Assembly: GCA_029215795.1 (NCBI GenBank)
Contig: JARDYH010000002.1
Span: 47,228,001-47,292,000 of the forward strand
From: Anniella stebbinsi
Lineage: Eukaryota; Chordata; Lepidosauria; Squamata; Anniellidae
Length of the DNA stretch: 64,000 bases
Direction of reading: 5' to 3'
Part shown: piece after piece, positions 11,179 through 22,730 of the stretch
Position numbering within the stretch: the stretch's first letter is position 1
Layout of the letters: each line of letters opens with the position of its first letter
The notes under the pieces: model-generated
Told to the model about the DNA's origin: nothing
Databases searched by the model: none
The model's input: the letters and a program-made list of their open reading frames with translations, nothing else
Position numbers and translations under genes: made by a program

Positions 11179-12069
11179 TAGGCTGACCGTATGAAAAGGA
11201 GGACAGGGCTCATGACACCCAAATATATTTCTCTATGCCTTTGACAACAGCGTCAGCTAAGGATAGTGTGTCTCCTCTGAATGAATGCTTGGAGGCGGTA
11301 ATGGGCTGGATGAGGAAAAACAAACTGAAGCTGAATCCAGACAAGACGGAGGTGCTTACTGTCAAGGGCCACAACCTGGGGCTGGAGGTGTGTCAACCAG
11401 TTCTGGATAGGGTTACACTCCCCTTGAAAGGCTGTGTCCGCAGCTTGAGGGTGCTCCTGGATCCGTCGCTCCAAAGGACAGCTCAGATAGATGCAACAGC
11501 CAGAAGTGCCTACTATCAGCTTCAGCTGATATGCCAGCAGCACCCCTTCCTAGAGTTGGAAGACCTAAAATCAGTAGTGCATCTAGGGGGGACCACATTA
11601 CACCAATTTTAAAATCTCTTCACTGGCTGCCAATCAGTTTCCGGGCAAAGTACAAAGTGTTGGTTATTACCTTTAAAGCCCTACATGGTTTGGGTCCAGG
11701 TTACCTATGGGATCGCTTTCTCTCATACAATCCGCCCCGCACGCTTAGGTCCTCTGGGAAGAATTTACTACACTCAACAAGAACTAGACTGACAACTGTT
11801 ACCCAGAGGACCTTCTCTTCTGCCGCTTCCAGATTGTGGAATGACCTGCTGGGAGAGATTCACCAACTCACCAGTCTTCAGGAATTTAAAAGATATATAC
11901 AGACTGATCTCTTCCGGCAGGCCTACCCAGATGAATTTTAAAGTGTTTTATTGGTGTTTTATTGGTATTTTAATGATGTATTGGTTTTATGTGTTTTAAT
12001 CAGTATTGTATTTTATATTTGATGCTGTTCCCCGCCTTGATCCGTTGGGAGAGGCGGGTAATAAATAAA

Positions 12070-12114
<45 letters not shown>

Positions 12115-12392
12115 GTGTAACTTTAACAGTTGTAGAGAAAAGGGAATTTCAGCCAGTGACATTTGTATGCAATCAGTTCCTGGTGAAATTCCCTCTTCAT
12201 CTCAACAGTTAAAGCTGCAGGCACTATACTAGAGTGACCATATACAGAAGAAGGCAGGGCCCCTGCAACTTTAACTGTTGTGATGAAGAGGGAATTTCAC
12301 CAGGAACTAATTGCATACAAATGACACTGGCTGAAATTCCCTTTTCTCTACAATTTTTAAAGTTACATGAGCCCTGTCCTCCTTTTCATATG
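11179..12392. mobile_element. Palindromic MITE, interrupted by an L2-like LINE
   Basis: The left terminus TAGGCTGACCGTATG with GGACAGGGCTCATG lies at 11179-11214. The remainder resumes at about 12117 with TAACTTTAACAGTTGTAGAG and continues through the inverted second half to about 12392. The inner junction GCAGGCACTATACTAGAGTG occurs at about 12217-12236, as in the copy near 43.13 kb and, reversed, at 6.47 kb. The last bases of the right terminus are missing where CR1 sequence resumes. Confidence 0.7.
11214..12115 (+). mobile_element. 5'-truncated L2-like (CR1/L2 group) LINE, C-terminal half of RT ORF and 3' tail
   Basis: The coding remnant begins at the end of the catalytic YADD region (DTQIYFSMPL), continues through WMRKNKLKLNPDKTEVL (11235-11612) and, after one frameshift, through ILKSLHWLPISFRAKYKVL, FKALHGLGPGYLWD and FRQAYPDEF (to a stop at 11941). 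This order is typical of the CR1/L2 group. A 3' UTR with CCCCGCCTTGATCC and GAGAGGCGGGTAATAAATAA leads into (ATT)n at 12071-12114. It sits inside a palindromic MITE, so it is younger than that element. A close antisense relative is at 28425-28830. Confidence 0.8.
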
Positions 12393-12440
12393 ACCATCGA
12401 GTCCAGCCCCCTGCTCAGTGTAGGAATCTCGAGAAAACCC

Positions 12441-15300
12441 CAGCCAATCAGAGAGCATATAGTCACTATGATGACATTACTTTACCATATATCCAGTTAG
12501 ATTTGGCTACATGCCAGTGTCACAAAGCCAAGTCAGAGTGAAGGCTGCATGAAAAGCAGGGGTGGATGGCACTAGGTTTTAGGAGGCACTGGGCAGTGCT
12601 GGTCTGGGGGGTGAGCATATCAGGGAGTGGCATGGCAGGTGCCATGTTCTCAGGCCCAGAGGATGACACTGTGGTGGAGGAGGCATCATCTAGTAATCCA
12701 CTAGCTATTATTTCAGGACCATTATTTGCCATTATTTCAGGACCATTATTTGCCAGATTCCTCAAACTCAAAGGGCACCTCAGAAAACCTTTGCATGTTA
12801 CTGAGACAGCAGCTCTTCCTGAGGGAGTCCCAGCCTTGTCATTTCCATCCTGCATAGCTAGACTTGATTCTGCCCCACTTTTCTAGTAAGTGCAACTGCT
12901 TCAAACTGGCTCCCTGGGAACCTTGAGACAAGCTAGAAAAGACACTGGACAGTGCAGAACTTGGTGCTCTTATGAGAAACAGTGAGAAACATTTTTTATT
13001 TCCCCTGTCTCGAGACCCAGAGGCATTCTGGGGAAATTTAGATGACAACAACTGTAGCTGCCTTGCCCAGCACTTCTCTTCGGATTCAGAATCTGGGGCT
13101 GTAATGTGTGTGTGTCTGTGTGTCTGTGTGTGTAAAGGAGGCTGGTTTCAACACTGGGGGTCGGTCTTCTGGAGCCTGTGGATCCTGGCATTTGCCCCAT
13201 CGTGCTGGGTACTGATGCTAGGCCCAAGGAAAAGGCTATTCTGAAGATAAATTAGTAAGGACAATGCTTTCTGCCCTCACTCTGGATTGGATCGAGAACC
13301 ATCCTTTCACCAGTAGATGGTTCTGTTTGCAGAAGAGGACTTCCCTGTCCTCTCCTCCTCCTGCACCCTCCCCACAACCTCCAAATCTGCTCTGGATGGA
13401 GGGTGCTCAGGGGACTGCAGGGAAGAGAAGAGGATCTGTTCTACAAGCAGAATCCTTCTGCTGGCAGAATGCCCACTCTGGATCCAACCCTCTGAACGTT
13501 GGATGATTTTTTGCTGAATTGCTGAAATGAGTACATGTTTCATAGGGGGCAACACTTTGGACCACACTTTGCGTGAAACATACCCATCTCATTTTGGCCT
13601 AGTCCTATGTATACTGAATAGATGAATTAAAATGGTTATGGAATGAATGAAATCCAACATTTTGGTGTGTCTGTTTTTTAAATAAATGCAGGGCTGCTTA
13701 AGTATTGTCCTCCAAGCCTCCTCTCCTATTTTATCTATATAACCACTCTATTTCAACTACCTCTCCATTTATTTAGTTCTAAAATGTATGTCCATGCTTC
13801 TTCTCCAACCACCTGTCTGTCACTTTTTGGGCCCTGAGATGAATTTTAGGAAAACATAAAAAGGGAACAAAAAGGGATTCAGATCCACAAAAATAATGGA
13901 TGATCCATTTCTTGAAGGGCTGTATCACATCAGACTGCAAATACAGGATCACAGCCTTGAGAGTTCCAGATCCATTGATGACAAAATTAATGTAAACAAG
14001 AGCAGAACTTGTACTAAGGAATTAAATAAAATATCCCTTTAAGAGACTGTGCCGTTATTTAGGAGTAAGCCCCATTAAACACAGTGGGTTTACTTAGGGG
14101 TAAATATGCATCGGACTATGCTGTGAATCCAAATTAAAAAGTGCACATCCTATAGACTTGAGATCCTTATCACTACGATATAGCCCAGGCTAAAAGAAAG
14201 ACCACATAACATGAACAAAAGGCTCTTTTTTCCATACCAGCAGGAATTGTGATATCATTTATCACCAATGTGGTGAAGCTTTACAAATGTAAGACTCTCT
14301 TAACAGAGAGTGAAACTGCAAAAGATATTCCACCTGTTACCTTGGATTAGCAGAGTATGCCCTCCAAAGATGTCCTCAAAGATGATATGCCATATGAGAA
14401 ATGTTCTCTGGCATTCTTGTAGGGCTACATAATACATTCAAGGCAATCTTGAAATTGTTGTGTTAGTAGCTGACTAGGTTGTCATGCCAGGTTTCTCAAT
14501 GACTGCTACCAACTTAAGTAGTCAACATATTCTTCATACATTTGTTGTGTGTTTGAAAATAAGACATGGATGCTGGTAGTCCTCCAGGAAGTGAAATGTC
14601 ATAATAATGCCACACAATCATGTAAAAGTCATGCAAATGGTATTGGCATGAATACTTGCCCTGTTAGAACAATCTTGACCTTAGCCACTTGTGTGCCTGA
14701 AGGGAACAAAAGTCATGGCTTATGCACTCTGGACTGCAGTTCATTTTTAATGTTGCACAAAGAATGAGAGTGGTGTTTCTGGAGATCACAACATCAATCA
14801 TTGTACTGAATATGTTTTTATGGGTTTTTATTGTATCCACTTTGTGTGGATTTTGTCTTGATCCACCCTTGACCTATAAATATTTTTAGACAAAAAGAAA
14901 GAAATCGGGTATCAGTCAACACATTTGGGATTGGGAAAGGTTGTCATAAAATTCGATCACCCTCCCTCTTACGGGGTTATTTTATAATGTGGTGATGGCA
15001 GTAGCCTCTGCTACAATTGACTCATTTGGGACTCAAAGCATCCCCAGATACGGATGGAGGAGGTCTCTGTATAGGGCTTTTGTTTAGAGGGAAGGTGCAA
15101 AGAATGTAAGCTTTACTTTTCTCTCCCATCTCAACTGCCTTCCCTTCTCCCAGCTCATACGCCTGAGATGGAGGAAGAGGAGGCAAGCATCACAGATTGG
15201 ACAGCAATTCTCAAAGGTCAGTTTCCTTCACCTCCAACCTAAAGTAGCACCATACCACAAATTAATTCACCAAAGACATCAAATTTCTAAGTGTGTGTGT

Positions 15301-15343
<43 letters not shown>

Positions 15344-15540
15344 AGATTTTTTTATCATCTAGCTATTGAATAGCAGCAGGATCTACTGGCAACCATGGGA
15401 GAAATTGTATTCTAATAAAAAATAAAGCAACTGATATCATCATCATTTTTAATTTATTTAATATATAACCCACCTTTTTGCCCCCAAAACAGTGTTGAAG
15501 ACAGCTAACAATAAAATACAGATTATAAACAAAATCTGAA
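12441..15540. other. Unassigned non-coding stretch with two microsatellites
   Basis: No gene recognised. It holds a GT-rich run at about 13106-13132 and (GA)n at 15305-15338. A 24-base block with ATTATTTCAGGACC is tandemly duplicated at about 12706-12752. Overlapping short frames at 12520-13592 on both strands show no domain. AT-rich sequence with AACCCACC at about 15445-15480 may be an antisense LINE tail. Confidence 0.4.
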
Positions 15541-15699
15541 TCATAGAATAGTAGAGTTGGAATGGGCCTATGAGACCATCAAGTCCAATCCCCTGCTCAA
15601 TGCAGAATCCACCTTAAAGCATCCCTGACACATGGCTGTCCAGCTGCCTCTTGAATGCCTTTAGTGTGGGACAGCCCATGACCTCCCTAGATAATTTGT

Positions 15700-16270
15700 C
15701 TCCCAACAGATATCAGGGTAATTGAAGTCCCCCATTACTACTACATCATACTTCCTAGAAATACTGGCAATTTGCTTATCAAAAGTTTCATCCTTGTCTT
15801 CTCCTTGATTGGGTGGTTAGTAGTAGACTCTGACTATCATGTTCCTTTCATTCCTTGCCCCATTTATTTTAATTTAGATGTTCTCGATGGGGCTACCAGG
15901 CTGATCCTGTATTTCTGTACAAGCATAAGCATTTTTTACATAAAGTGTGACTCCGTCTCCCTTTCTATTTTTTCTGTTCTTCTGTTGCTATATACTAGTC
16001 ATGGGAGTCATCCCACTAAGTTTCAGTTATATCTATCAACTCATATTTGCCTTCATGTATTAAGAGTTCAAGTTCATTCTGTTTGTTTCCCATACTCTGG
16101 GCATTAGTATATAGACATTGAAGACCATGTGCTTTATAGTCTGGCTTCTTTCCTACATTATTGTGAAGACTATTTTGGGGCGCTATTAGAGCTCTCCTCT
16201 CTGTTATGGTGCATAAGCTTTCATCCATTGTTGCCTCCAAGTTTATGTTTCCTTCCCCTGTAGGATTCAA
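15700..16270 (-). pseudogene. CR1 ORF2 N-terminal endonuclease remnant
   Basis: Frame 16270-16016 contains CLYTNAQSMGNKQNELELL and IDITET, the start of CR1-type apurinic endonuclease-like domains. After disruptions, further minus-strand motifs appear: GVTLYVKNAYA, VRVYY with PPNQGED, and VVMGDFNYPDICWETNYL near 15700-15760. The DFNYP box carries a catalytic Asp-Asn pair of the domain. In the family this enzyme nicks target DNA to prime reverse transcription. Stops and frameshifts make it inactive. Confidence 0.75.
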
Positions 16271-16299
16271 TTTTTAGCCCTCCTGATGAGGTACTTCAT

Positions 16300-17372
16300 G
16301 CTGTGGACAAACACATTCTTCCCAGTCCTTGTGAGGTGCAACCCATCACTTACCAGCAGTCCATCTTCCAAGTAACGTAGACCGTGGTTCCAGAATTTGA
16401 ATCTCTCATGTTGTTACCACCTTCATAGCCAGTCATTCACCTGGAGTATTTTTCTCTCCCTTTCTATTCCTCTTCCAAGAACTAGGAGGATGGATGAGAA
16501 AATGAGCTGGACCCCAAAGTTCTTGAGTTTCCTTCCCAAAGCTTCAAAGTCTGATGTGATTTCTTTGTAGCTCCGCTTGGCAGTATCATTTGTCCCCACA
16601 TGGATGAGAAGAAAAGGATATGTATTAGTGGGCTTTATGAGCTTTGGGAACCCTTCAGTCACATCTCTAATCTGTCCTCCAGGGAGGCAGCATACCTGGC
16701 AAGTCCCTGGGTTTTTGCGACATACTTGGATTTCAAGCCCATGCAGCAGGGAGTCTCTCACAACAACTACTCTTCTCTTCTTCTTATTATAGGCCTTGGT
16801 ATTGTTGCCTCTGGTAGACTGACATTCTGCCTCTTGCTCACTGCTGCACAGGTTCCCCTATAATTCTTCTTCTGCAGACTGTCCTCCAGTCTCATCCTCC
16901 AGTGCCTGAAAGCAGTTACGTAGCTCTAGTGGTTCCACTGGTGCAGAGTGTCTTCTAGTTCTTCTGTCACCCTTTTCCAGGGAGTTTCCTCTTCGTTGGC
17001 TTTCCTCACCTCAGCATTCTCCACTTCTGCTTCCATTTGCTGTTGCTCTTCCACCTCCTGTGCTTCCGTTTGCTGTTGCAGTTCCACTGTTCTGTCTAAG
17101 AACTCTTTGCCTTCTCTTATTCCATGGAGGGTGAACACTCGCCGCTCAAGTACACTCACTCTTTCTTCCAATAGTGCAAACAGCTTGCACTTGTTGCAGG
17201 TGTGCACCATGTTGATCTCAGGCAGGAACACAAACACTGCACACACTTTGCAGTTCACCACCACTAAAGACTCCTTTCCATCCATAGTCTCTAATCCCTT
17301 TTTGTTTCTGCCTTTCCAATTGTATTTAAATTCCCTGTGCTTAGTCCTGTCCTCTCTGAAGGTGAACAACAA
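16300..17372 (-). pseudogene. CR1 ORF1 remnant with SGNH-esterase-like domain
   Basis: The frame 17372-16926 (148 codons) has CKVCAVFVFLPE and CNKCKLFALLEERVSVLERR, a cysteine cluster followed by a likely coiled coil, then a Gln/Glu-rich segment. Frame 16761-16423 (112 codons) has RDSLLHGLEIQVC, CCLPGGQIRDVTEGFPKLI, HVGTNDTAK (block III G-T-N-D) and FSSILLVLGRG. A later piece contains DGLLVSDGLHLT (block V D-x-x-H, about 16340-16350). CR1 ORF1 proteins of sauropsids are known to carry such an esterase; its role in retrotransposition is uncertain. The coding region is broken. Confidence 0.75.
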
Positions 17373-17530
17373 GGTCCCCTGCTATATGAGTGTGTCTTAC
17401 GAGAACAACATTTTGTTAAGGACCTCCCCCTTGACCTCCCCTGACAAATTCCTGTTTGTTCTCCCTGTTCACTCGCTCTGATCGCTCTCTCTCTTGCTCT
17501 CTCTGGGAGCTCATTTCCTTATATACCTTC

Positions 17531-18784
17531 TAGACCAAATGGGGCATGAAAACAAATACTTTAAAAATGCAATTAAAAACACACCAAAACCTCAATAAAG
17601 ACGCTCTCAGATGAACTAAATAAATGTTAAGTGACTGTTGCAGCATCCTGCAGTGCCTTTTCCTTTCTGTTTTTTTAAAAAAGTACACTTACACATTTTG
17701 AGGTGTGTAATGTGGTTCAATGTTGCCATCAATAGACATTTGCTTAAAGTGTAGGATCTACTTTCCCCTAACCACTCTCAATGGCCCTGAACCCATATCA
17801 TAATATTTGTTTACCAAAGAAAACAACAACAACAAAAACCCAACAAAAACCAAAAGAAACCCTCCCAATGTTAGTCAAGATTCAAGTATGGAAACTCCCC
17901 CATATCACTCTCTTGATTCCATTTCCATTAATAGACGTCTGCCTCATCAGACTTAGAGGCTCAAAGCTCTCATTTACGATGACTCTTCTGGCATTTCATC
18001 CTGTTCCATTAACTTGTCTTACCTTTGCAGCCGGCTGATCCTGTTTCTATTCCATCTTTCTTGGATCTGCCCATGCCTTTGCTTCCAGTTCACTCCCTAC
18101 TTGTTAGGGAATGGGAATTTTCCAAAGTATTGTCAGGAAAGGGTTTGTGCATAATGAACCCCCTGAAATTTTGAGGCTTAGGTTGATACAAAAATAGTCC
18201 TAATTGGCTGAATTGAGATATCGCTAATGACCATCAACACCTTAGAACCAACTGCTTAGACTGTAAAAATCTTGCTAAAGCTTTCTTTGCCTTAAGTGGG
18301 AAGCACAGTTTGAATGAGCTTCAAAGGAGAATCATCTTCATTTTATTTCTTTATTTCCATTTTATAATTCTGTGATATTGTGGGTGATTTTGCTGTATGG
18401 CGTGGAAGATATCATTTTGAAGATAAGTCATTTTCTAGTTCTATTGTATACTAGCAGTGTGTGGGTGTGTTGGGATATCTGGTATATTGAAGGGTGCTTA
18501 GGGTGAATAGTTATCTTGGTGTGCTCTGTACTTTCCTCTGGCACCTCTAGTTGTGCACCCTGGGGTGTCGTTGTGGTGAAGTTAAACCTACATTATGCCT
18601 CTGCTGACTTGAGTGTCTTGTGGTGTGTGTGTGTTTGTCAGATTTTGTCGCCTCTGACTTTGACTCATAAAACTCTAGGGGAACTACTGGGCACTGTCCT
18701 AACACCTATCAACATGGAACCATCCCTTCATTTACATATCCCAACCTCTGGATTCCATCTCTTGGTGCAATACTAGAATGAGAC
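17531..18784. other. Unassigned non-coding stretch
   Basis: No gene or clear element. Contains a short CA/AAC-rich stretch near 17820-17850 and a GT-rich run at about 18620-18640. Confidence 0.4.
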
Positions 18785-18905
18785 ACTAGAGCAGCCTTCC
18801 AGATATTTTGAACTCAAAATCCCACCTGCCTTTTCCAGAATAGCCATTGAACATGGATTTGGGTGGATGTTTTCAAAACATCTGGAAAGCACCAGATGGG
18901 GAAGG
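18785..18905. mobile_element. Decayed hairpin MITE remnant
   Basis: AGCCTTCCAGATATTTTGAA on the left and AAAACATCTGGAAAGCACCA then GATGGGGAAGG on the right are approximate complements around a decayed centre. The layout resembles the palindromic segments inside the long-TIR element at 26507-28424 (CCAACCTGGTGCCCTCC and complement). Confidence 0.35.
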
Positions 18906-19499
18906 TTGTACTGGAGTGTGATTGAAGTCAAGGAAATGGTTTCCAATATATTTGGTTGGATCCAGATTTCACCAAATGCACCTGGGCTGCTGGAAATGGG
19001 TTTCATTGCCTTCTCATCCACATGGTAGCCCCTTCAGACCCCTGAAAATCCTACACAGAGGATGGGGGGGGGGTTGCCCTGCTGAATAGAACAAACTGTG
19101 GTGCAAAGTTCTGAAGGGAAAAGAAAGAGACTCTGAAGGTGCTTCTGCATGATTGTTGAGGATACCCCCTTTCTCCTCATACTACAGATTACCCCCATTC
19201 AGTATCTGACATGTACCATTTTCGGAGAGTTAGTGGGACTACAGTGGTAAAGAGGGATTGTGGAAGTTGCTTTCGCCTGCCCAGTTACATGCACCTAAAT
19301 TTGGATCCAATCCATCACTTGTTCAAGCCAATCTTTTGAATGTGATGGTCAGAACTATCCCTCCTAACAAAGGAGGAAAATGAAGAAATCCACAGTGAAC
19401 TACTCACAGAAAGTAACAGAAAGCCAAAGCTAGTGGTTTGCAAGTCACTGTTTATCTTGTTAGTGTTCCCTTCATTGGGCTGGATCTAAGCCAGATCTA

Positions 19500-19620
19500 C
19501 ACCAAGCAGGATATAACACATTGAAAAGCAGTTTAAAAACAGTATACAGAATGTCTCATGGGCCCCAACAGTTGTCAATGCACTTCAATACCATTCTAAA
19601 GCAGTAGTGTAGATCCTGCG
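19500..19620. mobile_element. Harbinger-like MITE (GGCCAGATCTACACCAAGCAGG family), partial
   Basis: Starts GCCAGATCTACACCAAGCAG after TAA (19497-19499), contains the family core GGGCCCCAACAGTTGTCAAT, and ends near GCAGTAGTGTAGATCCTGC. The right terminus is imperfect. Four further copies lie in this window. Confidence 0.6.
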
Positions 19621-19672
19621 CAGACTAAGTTAGTTGCACTTCATATCCATTGAAATTGATGGGATTTAAGTC

Positions 19673-19835
19673 ATTTATTTCTTATTTTATTTATTGCACT
19701 TCTATACCTCCCAATAGCCAAAGCTCTCTGGGCAGTTCACAAAAGTTAAAACCATCACATACAATTCAAAGTGTAAAACAAAGAACAGTGTAAAGCCACA
19801 ACATAAAAGTACAATATAAAAGCACAACCAGGATG
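19673..19835. repeat. Dispersed repeat tail (TTTATTGCACTTCTATACC family)
   Basis: TTTATTGCACTTCTATACCT, CCAAAGCTCTCTGGGCAGTT and CACAAAAGTTAAAACCATCA recur in part at 38050-38120. The T-rich start and position suggest an antisense LINE or SINE 3' end. The family is not identified. Confidence 0.4.
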
Positions 19836-19869
19836 CTGGACTTACCTTATTGATTTCAGTGGGACCTAA

Positions 19870-20219
19870 GAGCCAAACTATGGGTTATGCTAATTGTGCA
19901 GCATGCAGTTGAGGCTTCTTTTGTTCTACTCTTGTGTAAATGTGTGTGGCCCCAATTTGGAGTAGAACCATTGTACTTCAGGAGGAGAGGATTAAACCTT
20001 CCCCTCACCATTGTCTTCCCCCCTCCCCCCGGCTAACAAAGGGAGACAAAAACTCTCCACTAATGCCAATGGGGGATTTGAGGAAGCAAATTGTGAGGAA
20101 GAGGAGGTCTTCCCCTCCTGGAGTGATTCAAATTAGCATCATGCATGCTCGTTTTAGAGTAAAACGAAGACAAGCCTCAGCTACATGCTACAGGATTCGT
20201 GTAACATGTAGCTTGGCTC
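19870..20219. mobile_element. PIF/Harbinger-like MITE, 350 bp
   Basis: Termini GAGCCAAACTATGGGTTA and TAACATGTAGCTTGGCTC are near-complementary. TAA flanks both sides (19867-19869 and 20220-20222). The interior is partly purine-rich (GGAAGAGGAGGTCTTCC). No coding sequence recognised. Confidence 0.55.
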
Positions 20220-20446
20220 TAAGTTAAACTAATTTCCTCTGCATCCAATTCATTTCATTATTAAAGACCTGACTAGTTTCATTATTTATCCATCAACATT
20301 GCATCTGCTTTGTCTCTGATTCATTTAAATGCCATTTGTTTCTCACAGAGATTTGATTTCTTTTGAGGTTTTTTTTTTTCTTGCCTCAGCATCTGCCTTG
20401 CTCGCACCTCTGGTAGCAACACAGGCAGAGCTGATTTTGGCAGCAG

Positions 20447-20583
20447 CTCCTGGAAGTCACCATTTTAATCTCCCAGAATTCTCCAGATGTTCTGGGGCAT
20501 ATAGGGGAGGGGAAATGGCATCCCCTCCATACACACTGCTGACATTCAGAGCATTCTGGAAATTAAAATGGCAACTTCCAGGA
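20447..20583. repeat. Inverted-repeat hairpin, probable short MITE
   Basis: CTCCTGGAAGTCACCATTTT on the left pairs with AAAATGGCAACTTCCAGGA on the right. A second paired region is CCAGAATTCTCCAG with CATTCTGGAAATT. The span is about 137 bases with an unpaired centre. Confidence 0.5.
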
Positions 20584-22629
20584 CCAAAAGCCAATAGTTA
20601 TTCATACCCATTCAGATTGAATTAAATGGGCTCCATTTGGTTCAATGTTTTGTTCATTTCAAAATGAATGCAAGCAACTAGGAATAGGTAGATTGGAATG
20701 GATTTATCTGTCAGTTTTGGTTTCTCTTAGTTACTCAATTTTCCAACCTTAAATTCGGTTTATGATGAGCTTTCAACTTTTGTTTACAGTTGCATGGAAA
20801 TGTGCACACATTTTTTAGTGTGTTTCTCCTAATACATGCATTTTTGTATTTTGTACACATTTTTGACAAATATACACAGTTTGCAAGCAATTTTCTTCAT
20901 CTGCTGACTTTTTAACATGGTTTTCACAAATATACACATTTTATGTGTGTGCTTTTCCTTAATGTGCACATGAACTTCAAGTTTTGGTTTGTGTATTGAA
21001 TTGAAAGTGTGAAATTGTGTACGGTTGCACTGAAACGCAACCCCATTAATTTCTCCTACATCTCTCTATGTAGACAGTAAATACAGAGCCATCTAGACAA
21101 GGAAAGAGTTTGACTGTTACTCATGCAGAGATCCAGGCCTGTCCCAGAAGCGTTTATAACAAAGTTAGGTCAGGAGGAATCAATTCTCTGCCTGATAGTA
21201 TAGGTGTGCTGGAATCTCAGAAGGCAGCACTGTCCCTTCTCCCATTATTCTGCTGTATTAACTAGTTCACTACAAGGGGATCTAAAGCACAGATGAGGAA
21301 TCTTCCAGGTTGGTTCTGGTATTTGGGATAGGGAGTACTATATGTAATATTGGGCATAATGCGCTAGTTTGCCATATTTTAGCCAATGACTACAAAACAT
21401 TTCAGATATTTGCGTACACATTGTTGTCCATGTGTTCTTGCTTTTCCAACCAGGCTAAACAGGAAGCTGCACATAGTGGAGATGGAAGGAGGAATCGTGA
21501 AGCCCAGCCTGCCATTCTGAGAAGAACAGTAGGGGTTTAGTCATGATAGCTGTGCACAGTGTCAGTTGCTAAAAGGGGAATGACAGGGAGGTGGTCTGGT
21601 GGTCTCTCAAGTTACTTTCAATTATACCCAGCTCTCACTGAAAGACAAAAGTGAATCAGATCTGTTCAATTAATTGATCAATTAATAAATTAGCTCTGCT
21701 GATCCCACTGAATCACAATTTGGGGGGGTGGTATGTATCACATATTGATTTTAAAAGAAGACCATTAAATATTTTGAAGCATTATTTCATCATTGTTTGC
21801 AATCCAGAGCACAGCTGAGTGAGCTTAAAACACCACTGAAATCAATGAGTGCTGAATTGCAGCCATTGTCTTATCCTCCTCTGTTTCTGTTTCCATGTGG
21901 GAACAAGCAGCAGGGTAGTAATTATTTTAGTTTCCTTAAAATGTTGCATATTTTTCATTAAAAAAAAAGCTATGATTTTAAATATGGTCTTCCATTCCTA
22001 TTCGAAATAATCCACTTTTTTGAGCCTGCATTTTGCAGCTGTAGCCTTTCTTAGAGTGGAACAGAAAGGTGTAAATGATATTCACGCCTCTTAATTGGAG
22101 TCATTCACAGTTCTCTGGGCTAGCCTACAGCATAAGATTAATCCTTTATTGAGAGTAACCAGCAACTAAAAGTTTATCCAGATGATAAGTTCAAAGTGTG
22201 CCCCTGTAGCAGTTTAGACTTCATAGGATAGGTCTGTAAACCCTATTGAAAGGCAATAGCACAACCATGTGGGGTTCTATTGCAAACTGGGGGTGTGGGG
22301 GGGAGGAGGAAAAACATAGCAAAAAAATTCAAACTGCTCTTCTAAGGTATATATATTCTTTGTGTCTCTAGTTGTTGTTTTATTAATGCACAATCGGTTG
22401 GATCTATATTTGCAAGAAATCCCAACATCAGGATGATTTATTTTTATCTTTTTTAATTTTATAATTGTTAAAAGTTTGTATACAATACTGGAACATATAG
22501 CATAGCATAACGTTTTAAACAATTATGCAACCATCAAAATAAAATGGCAAAATTGCCATGTTATGTGAATGGGCAATTAAAATAACTGTAAGGATCATAA
22601 ATTTAAAGTGTTAATAAATGAAAATAATA
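20584..22629. other. Unassigned stretch with degenerate TGCACA/ATACACA-rich block
   Basis: At about 20790-20990 there are repeated words such as AATGTGCACACATTTTT and AAATATACACATTTTATG, like blocks at 41500-41660 and 43990-44140. These may be interiors of old hAT-like MITEs. Otherwise no gene is seen. Confidence 0.4.
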
Positions 22630-22730
22630 ATGAAAAACTAATATGTAACAAAATAACAATAATAATAATAATAATATTTATTTATTTATTTATTTCTAAC
22701 CCGCCTCTCCCTCTGGATTGAGGCAAGGAA
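22630..22730 (-). mobile_element. Antisense 3' tail of an L2-like LINE with (AAT)n
   Basis: (AAT)n at about 22650-22675 and TTTATTTATTTATTTCTAAC are followed by CCGCCTCTCCCTCTGGATTG. This is the complement of the tail at 12030-12115. Confidence 0.6.

Larger units (their letters stand above)
11132..12440 (-). mobile_element. CR1 3'-end fragment, split by a nested insertion
   Basis: The left piece (11132-11178) reads ATCATAGAATAGTAGAGTTG then GAAGGGG, and the right piece (12394-12440) reads CCATCGAGTCCAGCCCCCTG then CTCAGTGTAGGAATC. Joined, they match the start of the antisense CR1 3' region seen uninterrupted at 15541-15620. The intervening 1.2 kb is a palindromic MITE that itself received an L2-like LINE. 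Confidence 0.7.
15541..17530 (-). mobile_element. CR1 retrotransposon, internally deleted (ORF1 and endonuclease kept, RT missing)
   Basis: Read on the minus strand from about 17480 the order is: ORF1 with a CxxC-type cysteine cluster and glutamate-rich coiled-coil stretch, an SGNH-esterase-like segment, the start of ORF2 with endonuclease motifs, and then, abruptly at about 15700, the CR1 3' end (ATAGAATAGTAGAGTTGG in the + sense, 15543-15560). The whole reverse transcriptase, normally more than 1.5 kb, is absent. Frames are broken by stops and shifts, so it is not functional. Either an internal deletion or two CR1 fragments placed end to end would explain it. Confidence 0.75.

Noticed and set aside
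16423..16761. A host esterase gene
   Set aside because: The esterase-like frame sits between a CR1 ORF1 coiled coil and CR1 endonuclease motifs in the right order, so it belongs to the retrotransposon.
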